The notes beneath the pieces are model-generated. The model was not told the DNA's origin, made no database searches, and saw nothing but the letters and a program-made list of their open reading frames with translations. Positions 9,258-18,391 of a stretch of DNA of 60,651 nucleotides are shown in pieces (position 1 is the first letter of the stretch; each line of letters begins with the position of its first letter). A program made the position numbers and the translations under genes. Source of the stretch: Bacillota bacterium (lineage in GTDB: Bacteria; Bacillota; Clostridia; Peptostreptococcales; Anaerovoracaceae); contig JARBUO010000005.1 of the NCBI GenBank assembly GCA_029239605.1, forward strand, positions 1 to 60,651. The letters are read 5' to 3'.

Positions 9258-11054
9258 TTACACCAGTTTTTCTATTTCCACAATGAGCTTTTCAAAAGCG
9301 TCCATGGCTTGCGCAATCGGTGCCGGACTGCTCATATCTACCCCGGCTATCTTCAGCAGTTCAATGGGGTAATTGCTTTCTCCCGTCTTCAGGAACTCAA
9401 TGTAGGCATCTCTGGCCGGTGTTCCTTCTTTCAGAATCTTATCCGAAATAGCCGAAGCAGCAGAATATCCGGTGGCATATTTATAGACATAGAATGCTCT
9501 GTAAAAATGAGGAATTCTCGCCCATTCCATGGCAATATACGGATCATAGGATACCTTGTCTCCGAAGTACTTCCTGTTTAATTTGTCATACGCTTCACTG
9601 AGCCACTCCGCCGTAAGAACCTCACCCTTTTCTACTGCTTCATGGGTCAGCTTTTCAAATTCCGCGAACATGGTTTGACGGAACAGGGTGGTTCTGAATT
9701 CTTCAATATGAAGATTCAACAGATACTTTTTCTCTTCCGGATCTTTGCAGGTGTCAAGAAGGTGATGCATCAACAGGGATTCATTCACCGTAGAGGCAAC
9801 CTCCGCTGTGAAAATGGAATGCCCTCCATAAACAAAAGGCTGGTTCTGCCTTGTGTAATAAGAATGCATGGAATGCCCCATCTCATGAACCAATGTAAAT
9901 ACATCCTTCAGCTTCCCGTTATAGTTCATTAAAATATACGGCATACTGTCATAGCTGCCGAAGGAGTAAGCACCGCTGGTCTTGCCTTCATTTTCGTAGA
10001 CATCCACCCAGCCTGCTTCGATCCCGTGGTTCATCTTTTCCAGATAGCTTTCTCCAAGAGGAGCAAGCCCTTCTCTCATCATATCCAGCGCCTTCTCATA
10101 TGGGATTACCGCCTTTGGCATCTCCACCAGAGGAACATACATATCATACATGTGAACTTCATCCACGCCCAGCATCTTTTTTCTGACTTCCACATAACGG
10201 TGAAGAAGATCCAGTCTGCTGTTGACCGTATCAATGAGATTATCATATACGGAAGCTGGGATGTTATCGCCGGAAAGGGCTGCATCTCTCGCTGATCCGT
10301 ACTTCCTGATTCTTGCTGTAATCACATCTGTCTTCGTATTATAGTTGTAGGTTGACGCAAGGGTATTTTTCAGGTTGTCATAAGCCTGATACATATGCTC
10401 GTACGCATCCTTGCGAACCCTTCTGCTGTGAGACTCCATAAACCCGATGTATCTTCCGTGGGTAACCTCAACTTCATCTCCGTCTTCATCCATGATGGTT
10501 CCGAATTTAATGTCGGCATTATTGAGCATACCGAAGATATCGTTGGTAGCGCCAGCAATTTCACTGAATTGCGCCATGAGATTTTCCTCATCCTTGGAGA
10601 GTACATGGGCCTTCTCCCGCAGCAGCTCATTGATGGCATGCTCGTAGAGTTTGAGGCCCGGCTCAGCTTCAATAAAGCCCTTCAGCTTTTCCTCCGGAAT
10701 TTTAAGCAGCTCCGGTGTAAAAAATGACAGGTATGAGGACGTCTTTGCTATGAGCGTTCCTGATTTGTCACTCATAGCCTGATATTTATTGATTCTGTTG
10801 TCCTCATCCTTTTTCATTCTTGCGTAGACATAAATTTTCTCTAAAATCAGCCAGATATTATCTTTCTTCTGCAGGGCTTCCAGTAAAACCTGTGGACTTT
10901 CTCCCAATCTGCCGGAATAGGACACAAAGTCCTTTGCCTTATCTTCTACCGTTTTATAATCAACTTTCCATTGCTCTTCATCGGCATACATCTCCTCGAT
11001 TTTCCATTTGTACTTCGAATCGATCTGATCTCTTGTCTTGATTTCTTTTCCCAT
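9258..11054 (-). CDS. pepF: Oligoendopeptidase F (M3B metallopeptidase)
   Basis: A cytoplasmic zinc endopeptidase cutting short peptides. 598 aa, normal for PepF. An N-terminal helical domain (about 110-180) precedes the catalytic domain with HEMGHSMHSYY (HExxH, about residue 388), the third zinc ligand in TAEVASTVNESLL, and the substrate-binding HFYRAFYVYKYATGYSAA. Start ATG at 11054 with AAGGAG 7 bases upstream. It diverges from murI; the shared upstream region has unusual direct repeats. Confidence 0.93.
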   Translation of the reverse strand: MGKEIKTRDQIDSKYKWKIEEMYADEEQWKVDYKTVEDKAKDFVSYSGRLGESPQVLLEALQKKDNIWLILEKIYVYARMKKDEDNRINKYQAMSDKSGTLIAKTSSYLSFFTPELLKIPEEKLKGFIEAEPGLKLYEHAINELLREKAHVLSKDEENLMAQFSEIAGATNDIFGMLNNADIKFGTIMDEDGDEVEVTHGRYIGFMESHSRRVRKDAYEHMYQAYDNLKNTLASTYNYNTKTDVITARIRKYGSARDAALSGDNIPASVYDNLIDTVNSRLDLLHRYVEVRKKMLGVDEVHMYDMYVPLVEMPKAVIPYEKALDMMREGLAPLGESYLEKMNHGIEAGWVDVYENEGKTSGAYSFGSYDSMPYILMNYNGKLKDVFTLVHEMGHSMHSYYTRQNQPFVYGGHSIFTAEVASTVNESLLMHHLLDTCKDPEEKKYLLNLHIEEFRTTLFRQTMFAEFEKLTHEAVEKGEVLTAEWLSEAYDKLNRKYFGDKVSYDPYIAMEWARIPHFYRAFYVYKYATGYSAASAISDKILKEGTPARDAYIEFLKTGESNYPIELLKIAGVDMSSPAPIAQAMDAFEKLIVEIEKLV

Positions 11055-11094
11055 GCCAAAACTCCTTATATTTTATATTTGTTCGCAGGAATTC

Positions 11095-11150
11095 CTGCTG
11101 AAGGAGAGAACCAAATTCTGTATTTTGCGATTCTCTCTTTTCTTATTTTT
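11095..11150. other. Hairpins in the pepF-murI intergenic region
   Basis: The 370-base gap (11055-11424) holds a 14-bp perfect palindrome (GCAGGAATTCCTGC, 11095-11108). Next is a GAGAGAA/TTCTCTC stem (about 11114-11139) followed on the + strand by a T-rich tract, so it could stop transcription coming from pepF's antisense side. Beyond it lie the direct repeats described separately. Confidence 0.4.
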
Positions 11151-11184
11151 TTATTTACATTTTATCCTTTATTCATTAATATTA

Positions 11185-11360
11185 TTATAGCAACAGTGCA
11201 AACCGCAGCTCCGGTTTGCTTCCTATCGCTACAATGAATGCATTCGGTATAAAATATTTCGTTTCGTGTGATTTTATTTCATTTGCTGCATTGGTTATAG
11301 TATCAGTGGAAACCGCAGTTTTGGTTTGCAGTACACTGCAACAATCAATGCATTCGAATA
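11185..11360. repeat. Pair of direct repeats 110 bp apart upstream of murI
   Basis: 11185-11250 and 11295-11360 align without gaps at an offset of exactly 110. Three islands are conserved: TTATAG with CAGTG; AAACCGCAG...GGTTTGC, itself an inverted repeat able to form a hairpin; and ACAATNAATGCATTCG. The stretch between islands has diverged. No third copy was seen. Confidence 0.65.
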
Positions 11361-11424
11361 ACTACATAGTTAATTATAACCAGAAAATGGTTTTACTTCA
11401 ACAAGGAAAGGACACTTAATTTTT

Positions 11425-12243
11425 ATGGATAACCGACCGATAGGGTTTTTCGATTCGGGCCTTGGCGGACTCACCTGCATACCCTATTTAATGAAAGCAC
11501 TGCCAAAAGAGAAAATTGTATATTTCGGAGATACCGCCCGAACTCCATATGGTTCCAAAGCACCATCCACCATTCGTCTTTTCTCCATGCAAATTGCCGA
11601 TTTCTTAGTAAAAGAAAACGTCAAAATGATCGTCATTGCATGCAACACGGTAAGTTCTACCTGTCTCGAAGAGCTGCAGCAAAAATACCCATCCATTCCC
11701 ATTGTAGGAATTATTGGACCTACTGCAGAGGTTGTTGCTGGTTCGTGCAGTCAGAAAGATGAAATTGGAATTATTGGAACAAAAGTTACAATTAAGAGCA
11801 AAGCTTATGAAGATCTGATCCACCAGCTGAATCCCGATCTCAATTTATATGCAACCCCCTGCCCTACCTTTGTACCTCTTATTGAGGAGGGGATCATACA
11901 AAACGAGATTATGGATCTTTCCATTAAGTATTATTTAGATCATTTTATCGCATACAACAAGATTAACACGTTGGTTCTTGGCTGTACCCACTACCCTCTG
12001 ATCAGGAGAAATATTGAAAAGATCTACCCACACTTGCGAATCATCAATCCGTCAGAAGAAATTATACAGCACATAAAAGAACAGCTTGTGAAAAATGACC
12101 TCCTTTCAGAAGAATCGGTTTTTGACAACACATTCTATGCAAGCGACTTATCCGAAAACTTTGTAAACATGATTAATCGTATCTTTGAAAATTCAGAGTT
12201 CAAGGTTGCTTTTAAAAGCTTTGACCTTGATACCTACAAATGA
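11425..12243 (+). CDS. murI: Glutamate racemase
   Basis: Supplies D-glutamate for peptidoglycan by cofactor-independent racemisation. 272 aa. Both catalytic cysteines are visible, in VIACNTVSS and LGCTHYPLI, and the N-terminus has IGFFDSGLGGLT and YFGDTARTPYGS. AAGGAAAGGA lies upstream of the ATG. It is followed with only a 10-base gap by the acidic unknown gene, so the two are probably co-transcribed. Complements the aspartate racemase and D-Asp ligase at 16-18 kb. Confidence 0.95.
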   Translation: MDNRPIGFFDSGLGGLTCIPYLMKALPKEKIVYFGDTARTPYGSKAPSTIRLFSMQIADFLVKENVKMIVIACNTVSSTCLEELQQKYPSIPIVGIIGPTAEVVAGSCSQKDEIGIIGTKVTIKSKAYEDLIHQLNPDLNLYATPCPTFVPLIEEGIIQNEIMDLSIKYYLDHFIAYNKINTLVLGCTHYPLIRRNIEKIYPHLRIINPSEEIIQHIKEQLVKNDLLSEESVFDNTFYASDLSENFVNMINRIFENSEFKVAFKSFDLDTYK

Positions 12244-12253
12244 GGTGATTGAA

Positions 12254-12886
12254 ATGGATTTTGACGAACTTATGGAACAACTGGAAATCGAAACACTGGA
12301 TGATTTCCGGGACTTTGAACATTTTGCCTCTTTGACAGAATGTGATGAAGAGATTCCCTATGAAACGTTTTATAGAATTCTGGCAGATGTCGATACGGAA
12401 ACACTGGTTGATATGACAGACAATTATTTTGAAGACATTCTTCAGGGAATGCCCGATGACGGCATTGATGTATATACCCTTCTTGGCACCGTCAAACAGG
12501 CTTTGATCGGTTTGGCCAAAAACGCTACAACCAGAGAGGAACGAGTCGCCTATGTTGATGAGCTGTATAAATTCAGGAATTGGTATATCTTTGACAGTGT
12601 TGTTCACTTGCGGCGTTTGAAGGACAATGCCAAACGCGATGCAACCGTCAGCGAAGCACTGTCGCTATACCGGCTTGAAAAGCTCAACGAAGAGCAATAC
12701 CAATATGACTTCTCAGACAGTCTGGACTATGAAATCGATGAATATGCGATCTCCTTTGATGCGGAACTGGATGAGGAGTATGATGAAATCGATGAGGAAG
12801 ACGACGAGCTTTATGAGGATGGCCTTATCGATAAAAACTTTCCGGTAATTGACGGAGAGTCCTATGATGATGAGGAAGACTATTAA
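12254..12886 (+). CDS. Very acidic protein of unknown function
   Basis: 210 aa, strongly acidic, especially the last 60 residues (runs such as DEEYDEIDEEDDELYEDG). The N-terminal part looks alpha-helical and globular (about 1-150). No membrane segment, signal peptide or motif I recognise. The ATG at 12254 follows GAGGTG by 6 bases; the longer frame starting inside murI is less likely. The tight spacing after murI suggests co-expression only, not a function. Confidence 0.75.
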   Translation: MDFDELMEQLEIETLDDFRDFEHFASLTECDEEIPYETFYRILADVDTETLVDMTDNYFEDILQGMPDDGIDVYTLLGTVKQALIGLAKNATTREERVAYVDELYKFRNWYIFDSVVHLRRLKDNAKRDATVSEALSLYRLEKLNEEQYQYDFSDSLDYEIDEYAISFDAELDEEYDEIDEEDDELYEDGLIDKNFPVIDGESYDDEEDY

Positions 12887-12969
12887 ACGAATAAGAACTC
12901 CATGATACATCTGCATCTTTGGGACATCAGATATTGGGCTGCTTTTTGCGGCTGATCTCGGAGGGGATT

Positions 12970-13956
12970 ATGAAATCAGGATTCGTTTCAGAAATCAGAA
13001 CAGGTACCATTATTGTTAATGGATATGCGACCCAGGGCCTCACCCAGGAGATGCTGAACTTCTGGGCAGAGGACTTAACCTATGTTACCTATTACAGCTA
13101 CGGCTTCAATGCGCAGGGGGATCTGATTCCACTCAACGATACAGCCCTACTCCAATATGCCTACAACAGCGGTGTTGGACCTTTGATGGCTCTGACCCCC
13201 TATAATGAATACGGTGAGTACAGCTATGATTTGACCCGTATCGTTTTTACAGATCCCAATGCCAGAGATCGGCTGATCAACAATATCGTCCTGAATGTTC
13301 TTGGGAAAAAATACTTCGGAATGGTGTTCAATTTCGGATATATCGCGCCTCAGGACAGAGAACAATTTGTGGTAACCGTCTCAAAGGCCGCAGCCCGCCT
13401 GAATAGCATGGGTGCCCTGGTAATGGTTTCCATTACACCGGGAATCAATGACATGGGGATCGATTATGCAGCCCTGAACAAAGCTGCTAATTTTATTGAA
13501 CTCAAAGCCTTTCGTCAGGCTGCCGGAAGCGAGACCCCTGGTCCGTTGTCATCCGCAGATGGAATCTATAATTTTCTGGCATTTAACACCGTGTTAGATA
13601 CCCGTAAGGTGCTTCTTGGCATCTCCAATTATGGCTACGATTGGGCGATTCCTTCTCCGGAAAACTATCTGCCGGCGCAAATGCTTTCCAATGATGATGC
13701 CGAGCGGCAAGCAAAAGAGCTAGGTGCTGTCATCCAATATGACGACCGGGCAAAGGCTCCGTTTTACCTTTATCATGACGTGGCCGGTATTCAACATATC
13801 GTCTGGTTTGAAAATGAAGAGAGCATAAAATCCAAGCTGCAACTCGTAGATGAGTTTGATCTGGGCGGCATCAGTATCTGGACCATCATGTCACCCTTCC
13901 CTGCTGGAACCAGAGCAATCAGGGATTCAGCCCGTGTCCTTAAAGTAAAGGTGTGA
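12970..13956 (+). CDS. GH18-fold protein lacking the catalytic glutamate
   Basis: 328 aa, related to the catalytic domain of YaaH/SleL/YdhD spore-cortex GH18 enzymes (NGYATQG start, TYYSYGF, TPYNEYG, YGYDWAIPSP, FWTIMSPFP-like end) but with no LysM domains and no signal peptide. The GH18 active-site strand, normally of the form DGVNIDFEY, reads GMVFNFGYI at 117-125: Gly123 takes the place of the acid/base Glu and the aspartates are gone. It is therefore probably a non-hydrolytic glycan-binding protein. ATG at 12970 follows GGAGGGGATT. The next gene (GNAT) begins 13 bases later. Confidence 0.8.
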   Translation: MKSGFVSEIRTGTIIVNGYATQGLTQEMLNFWAEDLTYVTYYSYGFNAQGDLIPLNDTALLQYAYNSGVGPLMALTPYNEYGEYSYDLTRIVFTDPNARDRLINNIVLNVLGKKYFGMVFNFGYIAPQDREQFVVTVSKAAARLNSMGALVMVSITPGINDMGIDYAALNKAANFIELKAFRQAAGSETPGPLSSADGIYNFLAFNTVLDTRKVLLGISNYGYDWAIPSPENYLPAQMLSNDDAERQAKELGAVIQYDDRAKAPFYLYHDVAGIQHIVWFENEESIKSKLQLVDEFDLGGISIWTIMSPFPAGTRAIRDSARVLKVKV

Positions 13957-13969
13957 AAGGAGAAATGTT

Positions 13970-14470
13970 ATGGAACTTTTCATCAGACAAGCATCACTGA
14001 ACGATCTCGCTCGGCTGAATGAGATTGAACAAATCTGCTTTCCGCCACAGGAAGCAGCTTCGCTAAAAGCGCTGGAGTCAAGACTTAAAGTTTACGGAGA
14101 CAGCTTCCTGCTTGCAGAACTTGACGGCGTGATCATCGGCTTTGTTAACGGAAGCATTATTGATGACAAAGTCATTCACGATGAGCATTACAGCGATACC
14201 TCCTATCATGATCCAGATGGAGCTTATCAAAGTATTTTTGGTCTTTGCATGCTGCCTGAATACAGAAAAAGCGGATATGCATCTTCACTCGTAAAGGCCT
14301 TGACCAAGTCCGCAGAGAAAGCAGGCAGAAAAGGATTGACCCTGTGCTGCAAAGAGGAAAAGATCAAGTACTATGAAAAGCTTGGATTCGTTAGCCATGG
14401 AAAATCAGCCTCAGAGCACGGAAGTGCTGTATGGTATAATATGATACTTGAATTGAATGAAACAGTTTAA
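13970..14470 (+). CDS. GNAT-family N-acetyltransferase
   Basis: 166 aa. The acetyl-CoA binding segment LPEYRKSGYASSLVKALTKSAEKAG carries a slightly altered Q/RxxGxG/A motif, followed by LCCKEEKIKYYEKLGF, typical of the last GNAT strand and helix. The substrate is unknown. AAAGGAG precedes the ATG. It forms a likely transcription unit with the GH18-like gene and murI, ending at the terminator at 14552-14592. Confidence 0.85.
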   Translation: MELFIRQASLNDLARLNEIEQICFPPQEAASLKALESRLKVYGDSFLLAELDGVIIGFVNGSIIDDKVIHDEHYSDTSYHDPDGAYQSIFGLCMLPEYRKSGYASSLVKALTKSAEKAGRKGLTLCCKEEKIKYYEKLGFVSHGKSASEHGSAVWYNMILELNETV

Positions 14471-14551
14471 CATCCGGCATAATTGAACGAATCAGTTCAA
14501 CATCCGTTCTATAAAATTTTTGAGCAAGCATTGCTCAGTTCCTGTCTAAAC

Positions 14552-14592
14552 AAAAATCACCATTCCTCCCCGTGTGAGAAATGGTGATTTTT
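14552..14592. terminator. Bidirectional terminator between GNAT and murE
   Basis: A perfect 13-bp stem (14552-14564 with 14580-14592) with A and T tracts at its ends, between convergent genes. A smaller TGAGCAA/TTGCTCA hairpin at 14521-14537 precedes it. Confidence 0.85.
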
Positions 14593-14602
14593 TATCTTGC
14601 TA

Positions 14603-16141
14603 TTAATTAATATCGAGATATTTCTTTACATATTCCACGTCAGATGGAGTATCGATATACAGCGTCCCTCTCTTCTGCCTAGTCTCTCTACCCTTCCCCG
14701 TGACAAGCACAATGGTATTGTCATCAGCATTGATAATCGCTTCCCGGATCGCTTCCTCACGGTCAGGTATAATGGCGTAGCTGCATTCCTGCTTCTCAAC
14801 ATGCTGCGCAATCTCTTCGCAGATTTTCAGCAGTGGTTCCTCTCCGGCATCCTCTTCCGTGATATAAACCTGATCAGAATATCTTCCCGCAATTTCCCCC
14901 AGTTCCTGCCTGCGCCGCAATGCCTTTTTTCCAGGGCAGCCGAACACAATGGTAATTTTCTTGTCAGGATACTCTTTCTTCGTGGACTGAAATAAGGTTT
15001 CAAAACTCATTTTATTATGGGCATAGTCTACGATAACCTGAACCTTCTTTTTCTTTCCGGTATAGACTTCCATTCTGCCGCTGACTCTTGCCTTTTTCAG
15101 GCCGGATGCAACAAAGTTCATGGGAATTCCCAGGCAATAGGAGATAGAAATCGCTGCCAGGGCATTTTGAACGTTGAAAAGTCCTGCCATGGTAATCTTG
15201 AATTCCTTTTCAAAATCCTTATCCAGGTTCTTGGTTCTCACCTTAAAGCTGATATTTTTACCGGATTTTATAATATCATAGCCGAAGATATCCGCTCTTT
15301 CATCAAGCCCAAACGTAACGACGTTAGGGCTGGCTTCAGAAGCTTTTAAAATTCTGTCGATCTGATCGCTGTTGATATTCACGCAAGCATTTTGACACTG
15401 GCTGAAAAGCCTTAGCTTTGATTCCAGATAATCCTCAAAACTGCTGTGTTCCACATCACTGATGTGATCTTCACCGATGTTCAGAAAACAGCCTACTGTA
15501 AAAGTCACACCCAGGGTGCGGTCATATTTCAGTGCCTGGCTGGAAACTTCCATGCTGAGATATTCGATTCCGCTCTGAACGGCATTATTGAAGTGCTTGT
15601 GCAGCTCCATAGCCTCTGGTGTCGTCAGATGGGATTCCTCATTAATGATCCCATCATAGTTATCGATTCCGGAAATAATTGCACTGATTGGTTTCTTTTT
15701 CTCTCTCAGATACTCGTCCAGAATAAACTTCATAAAATAAGCTGTTGTGGACTTTCCCTTGGTCCCTGTGATACCTACTGTTTTTAAGTCCTTCCAAATC
15801 TGATTATAAAAATAATCTGCGATCAGGGCCATAGTCTTTCGGATGTCAGTCACAAGGATGCAGGAAATGCCATCCTCCGGCATTTCTTCATCAGAAAGCT
15901 GATACCTCGTCTCGCTGATATAACAGACTGCTCCATCCCTGACTGCTGCCTTTAGATACTCTGAAGAAAAATGGCTTCCCTTGCAGACGAACAGCGTGTC
16001 CCGCTGTATTTCCTTTGAGTTAAAGGAGATATACTGAATCTGCCGATCTCTGTGCCCCTCTTTTATATCGCAATGCTTTACCAACTGATGCTTGTCCAGT
16101 AACTGGTAATATTCTATAATGCTGTGCTTTGTCGTATCCAT
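14603..16141 (-). CDS. murE: MurE, UDP-MurNAc-L-Ala-D-Glu:amino acid ligase, predicted L-Lys type
   Basis: Adds the third amino acid to the peptidoglycan precursor with ATP. 512 aa with the Mur ligase ATP site GITGTKGKSTTAYF, the middle-domain stretch CFLNIGEDHISDVEHSSFEDYLESK, and the C-terminal domain. The meso-DAP signature DNPR is absent: the equivalent stretch reads ITEEDAGEEP. The middle domain resembles streptococcal L-lysine-adding MurE, so lysine (or ornithine) is the likely substrate. Start: ATG at 16141 with AGGAG; the longer frame from 16183 has no ribosome binding site. Last gene of the D-Asp ligase operon. Confidence 0.88.
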   Translation of the reverse strand: MDTTKHSIIEYYQLLDKHQLVKHCDIKEGHRDRQIQYISFNSKEIQRDTLFVCKGSHFSSEYLKAAVRDGAVCYISETRYQLSDEEMPEDGISCILVTDIRKTMALIADYFYNQIWKDLKTVGITGTKGKSTTAYFMKFILDEYLREKKKPISAIISGIDNYDGIINEESHLTTPEAMELHKHFNNAVQSGIEYLSMEVSSQALKYDRTLGVTFTVGCFLNIGEDHISDVEHSSFEDYLESKLRLFSQCQNACVNINSDQIDRILKASEASPNVVTFGLDERADIFGYDIIKSGKNISFKVRTKNLDKDFEKEFKITMAGLFNVQNALAAISISYCLGIPMNFVASGLKKARVSGRMEVYTGKKKKVQVIVDYAHNKMSFETLFQSTKKEYPDKKITIVFGCPGKKALRRRQELGEIAGRYSDQVYITEEDAGEEPLLKICEEIAQHVEKQECSYAIIPDREEAIREAIINADDNTIVLVTGKGRETRQKRGTLYIDTPSDVEYVKKYLDIN

Positions 16142-16183
16142 CGTTTTTCTCCTGTTCTTCTCATTCAACCACCCTACATTCAA

Positions 16184-16906
16184 TCAGCCTTCCTTTATTT
16201 TCCCGCCGCAGGACAAAATTGACTGCACCGTCAGGATATCCATGGCGTCTATGTAATAAGGCGGCAGCTTATATTGCTCCTTGAAACAGGACAGCTCAGT
16301 ACACGCTAAGATTGCCGCATCACAAGCTTCCTTCCTCAATTCCTCCTGAATGGTCAGAAAATCAGCAAAGTCAATTTCTCCTCCGTTTTTGATTCCGTCG
16401 TAAATTAATTTCATCACTAGCTTTTGTGATTGCTCACCAGGAACGACAGGTGTAAGCCCTGCTTTTTGAAGTTCCTTCTGATACAAACCTGTATTTATGG
16501 TACCGTCCGTGGCCAGAATACCAATCTTTACGTCCTTCTTAGGAAAAAAACCGGCAATATGCGCTGCTGTTTCACGGATCATGTTAATGATCGGCACTGA
16601 AATTTCTTCCTGCAGACGGTCCGCCAGCACGTGAGAGGTATTGCAAGGAATTGCAATCACTCCTGCGCCGTTTGCTTCCAGTGTCAGTGCATCTTTAAGA
16701 AGCAGCTGAAACAGTTCTTCTGTCCGGCCTTCCATGATTGCTCTTGTCCGGTCCGGCATCGTTGCATGGCTAAGGATCATCATATCCAGATGCTCCTGAT
16801 CGCAGCGTGCGTCTGTTTTTTCTATAATCATTTTGTAAAAAAGTTGTGTTGCCAGAGGTCCCATGCCACCCAGAACACCCAGTACTTTTTTCGCTTCGCT
16901 CCCCAT
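16184..16906 (-). CDS. Aspartate racemase
   Basis: Asp/Glu racemase family, cofactor-independent, 240 aa. Seen: GVLGGMGPLATQLFY at the N-terminus and two cysteine motifs, IPCNTSH and LACTELS, the expected pair of catalytic thiols. The ATG at 16906 with GGGGGA upstream is preferred over a TTG at 16939 that overlaps the preceding gene. Placed between D-aspartate ligase and murE, it should make the D-Asp used by the ligase. The same pairing (racemase next to D-Asp ligase) is known in Enterococcus faecium. Confidence 0.9.
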   Translation of the reverse strand: MGSEAKKVLGVLGGMGPLATQLFYKMIIEKTDARCDQEHLDMMILSHATMPDRTRAIMEGRTEELFQLLLKDALTLEANGAGVIAIPCNTSHVLADRLQEEISVPIINMIRETAAHIAGFFPKKDVKIGILATDGTINTGLYQKELQKAGLTPVVPGEQSQKLVMKLIYDGIKNGGEIDFADFLTIQEELRKEACDAAILACTELSCFKEQYKLPPYYIDAMDILTVQSILSCGGKIKEG

Positions 16907-16922
16907 GATTCCAGTCCCCCAG

Positions 16923-18134
16923 TTATTTCTGCTTTCCAAGATACTTCCTGTACTTATAATAATGTCCCAATTGAGATTTATATAACCTCAACTTTCTCAT
17001 AAAACCGGAATCCGCGGAATAAAACAGCGGGTTTACAACCTTGCCTTCCCGGATCAACTCTTTCATGGCACTCCGATATGCTTCCGGCGTAATATAGCGG
17101 AAAGCGACTCCCTTAGGTACGACCATCCAGAGAGACTGCTCTGTTATGATCTTCGTTTCCACAGGATTCTCAAAGATATAATCCTCTACCAGATATTTAG
17201 CAATATTCTGTCCTGCACCGGTAACATAGTAGTTGCTTCTTCCCTGCCTTGTATTGATTTCAAAGACTTTATACTTACCGTCGCGCTGATCGAATTTAAT
17301 GTCAAAATTAGAGAAACCGATATAATTCATGTCCTCCAGCAATTTTTTAAAGCGGGCAGCAAGCTCCTCGTTGTGTTCCGTAATAATTACCGCATGGTTT
17401 CCGATCCCATGGGGCGTATGCTCTTCCAGGAGCACATGGCCAAGAGACATCAGGCGAACCTGACCGTTCCGATCGGAATAATTGGTTAGCACGCGCATAT
17501 AGGTGTCATCTCCGGGAATGAAATCCTGGATGATGATGGAATCTTCATAGCCCGCACCGTAAATATCATCCAAAATGCTGTAAAGCTCCTTTAAATCATC
17601 CGCTTTATATACTTTTTTCTGGGTTGCAAACGGATGCCTCCAATACGCAATCCCATTTGACGGTTTCACAATATAGGGCGCCTCAAAAGGAAGTTCGAAT
17701 TGATGTCCCAGATCCTTTTTATGCACGAAGGTATTGGGATAATCAACCCCTGCTTCCTGACACATCTCGTAAAACTTTTCCTTGTGGATCAGATTGTTCA
17801 TCATATCAATGTCGATATAGGGTGCAATGACATTTTCGGGGAACTTGTCCTTATTTTCGCTGAGAAGCTGGACATAACTGTCACCGCAGCCAATGGCAAG
17901 GATTCTCTGATCCCTGTGTGCTTCAGCAAATTCCTCTACAACAGCAAGAAATGTTTCCTGCTGATCTATCTTGGAATTTGCGGTATATTTCATAATCCTG
18001 CTGTCATAGCAGGGACCTGTGCTGTATTTTCCGTATACGTAAGGCTTTATATCATATTGCTCATGGAATGCCCTGGCAACACTGTAAACGTTAATATCTC
18101 CTGCGAACAGAAGGGGAATAAAATTCTGACTCAT
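16923..18134 (-). CDS. ATP-grasp D-aspartate ligase (peptidoglycan cross-bridge)
   Basis: 403 aa, ATP-grasp fold. From memory it resembles Asl(fm) of Enterococcus faecium over most of its length: NVYSVARAFHEQYDIKPY, GDSYVQLL, APYIVKPSNGIAYWRHPF, IIIQDFIPGDDTYMRVL, LGHVLLEEHTPHGIGNHA, and FEINTRQGRSNYY with the metal-binding Glu/Asn. The enzyme joins the beta-carboxyl of D-Asp to the side-chain amine of Lys in the wall precursor. First gene of the operon, ribosome binding site AAGGAG, promoter at 18191-18219. Alternatives in the family exist, but the racemase and Lys-type MurE neighbours favour this role. Confidence 0.85.
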   Translation of the reverse strand: MSQNFIPLLFAGDINVYSVARAFHEQYDIKPYVYGKYSTGPCYDSRIMKYTANSKIDQQETFLAVVEEFAEAHRDQRILAIGCGDSYVQLLSENKDKFPENVIAPYIDIDMMNNLIHKEKFYEMCQEAGVDYPNTFVHKKDLGHQFELPFEAPYIVKPSNGIAYWRHPFATQKKVYKADDLKELYSILDDIYGAGYEDSIIIQDFIPGDDTYMRVLTNYSDRNGQVRLMSLGHVLLEEHTPHGIGNHAVIITEHNEELAARFKKLLEDMNYIGFSNFDIKFDQRDGKYKVFEINTRQGRSNYYVTGAGQNIAKYLVEDYIFENPVETKIITEQSLWMVVPKGVAFRYITPEAYRSAMKELIREGKVVNPLFYSADSGFMRKLRLYKSQLGHYYKYRKYLGKQK

Positions 18135-18190
18135 CTGCAGCTCCTTAATTTATTATCAATCTGCGAAATTCTGATCCGTAGATCTTGCTT

Positions 18191-18219
18191 ATTATACTAC
18201 TTTTCCCTATTTTTATCAA
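18191..18219 (-). promoter_or_regulatory. Sigma-A promoter of the D-Asp ligase-racemase-murE operon
   Basis: Reverse strand TTGATA, 17-base spacer, TATAAT; about 57 bases before the ligase ATG. Confidence 0.75.
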
Positions 18220-18391
18220 TGTTATAATCAGATCTGTTCTGAGAAAACTTGACCCTTTATCATGAGTGAAAACTTGAATACCGCAAGCCTCCAACCCAAT
18301 GAAAAAGGGACAGCAGAATCAGATTTCTTTATCACCAGAGGCATTTTTTCAGCATATCATGAAAGGTAAAGCTTTTGAAAGGAAGATAGAT

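Noticed and set aside
11216-11419. 67-aa frame upstream of murI
   Set aside because: It lies across the 110-base-offset repeats, has no ribosome binding site and no recognisable sequence.
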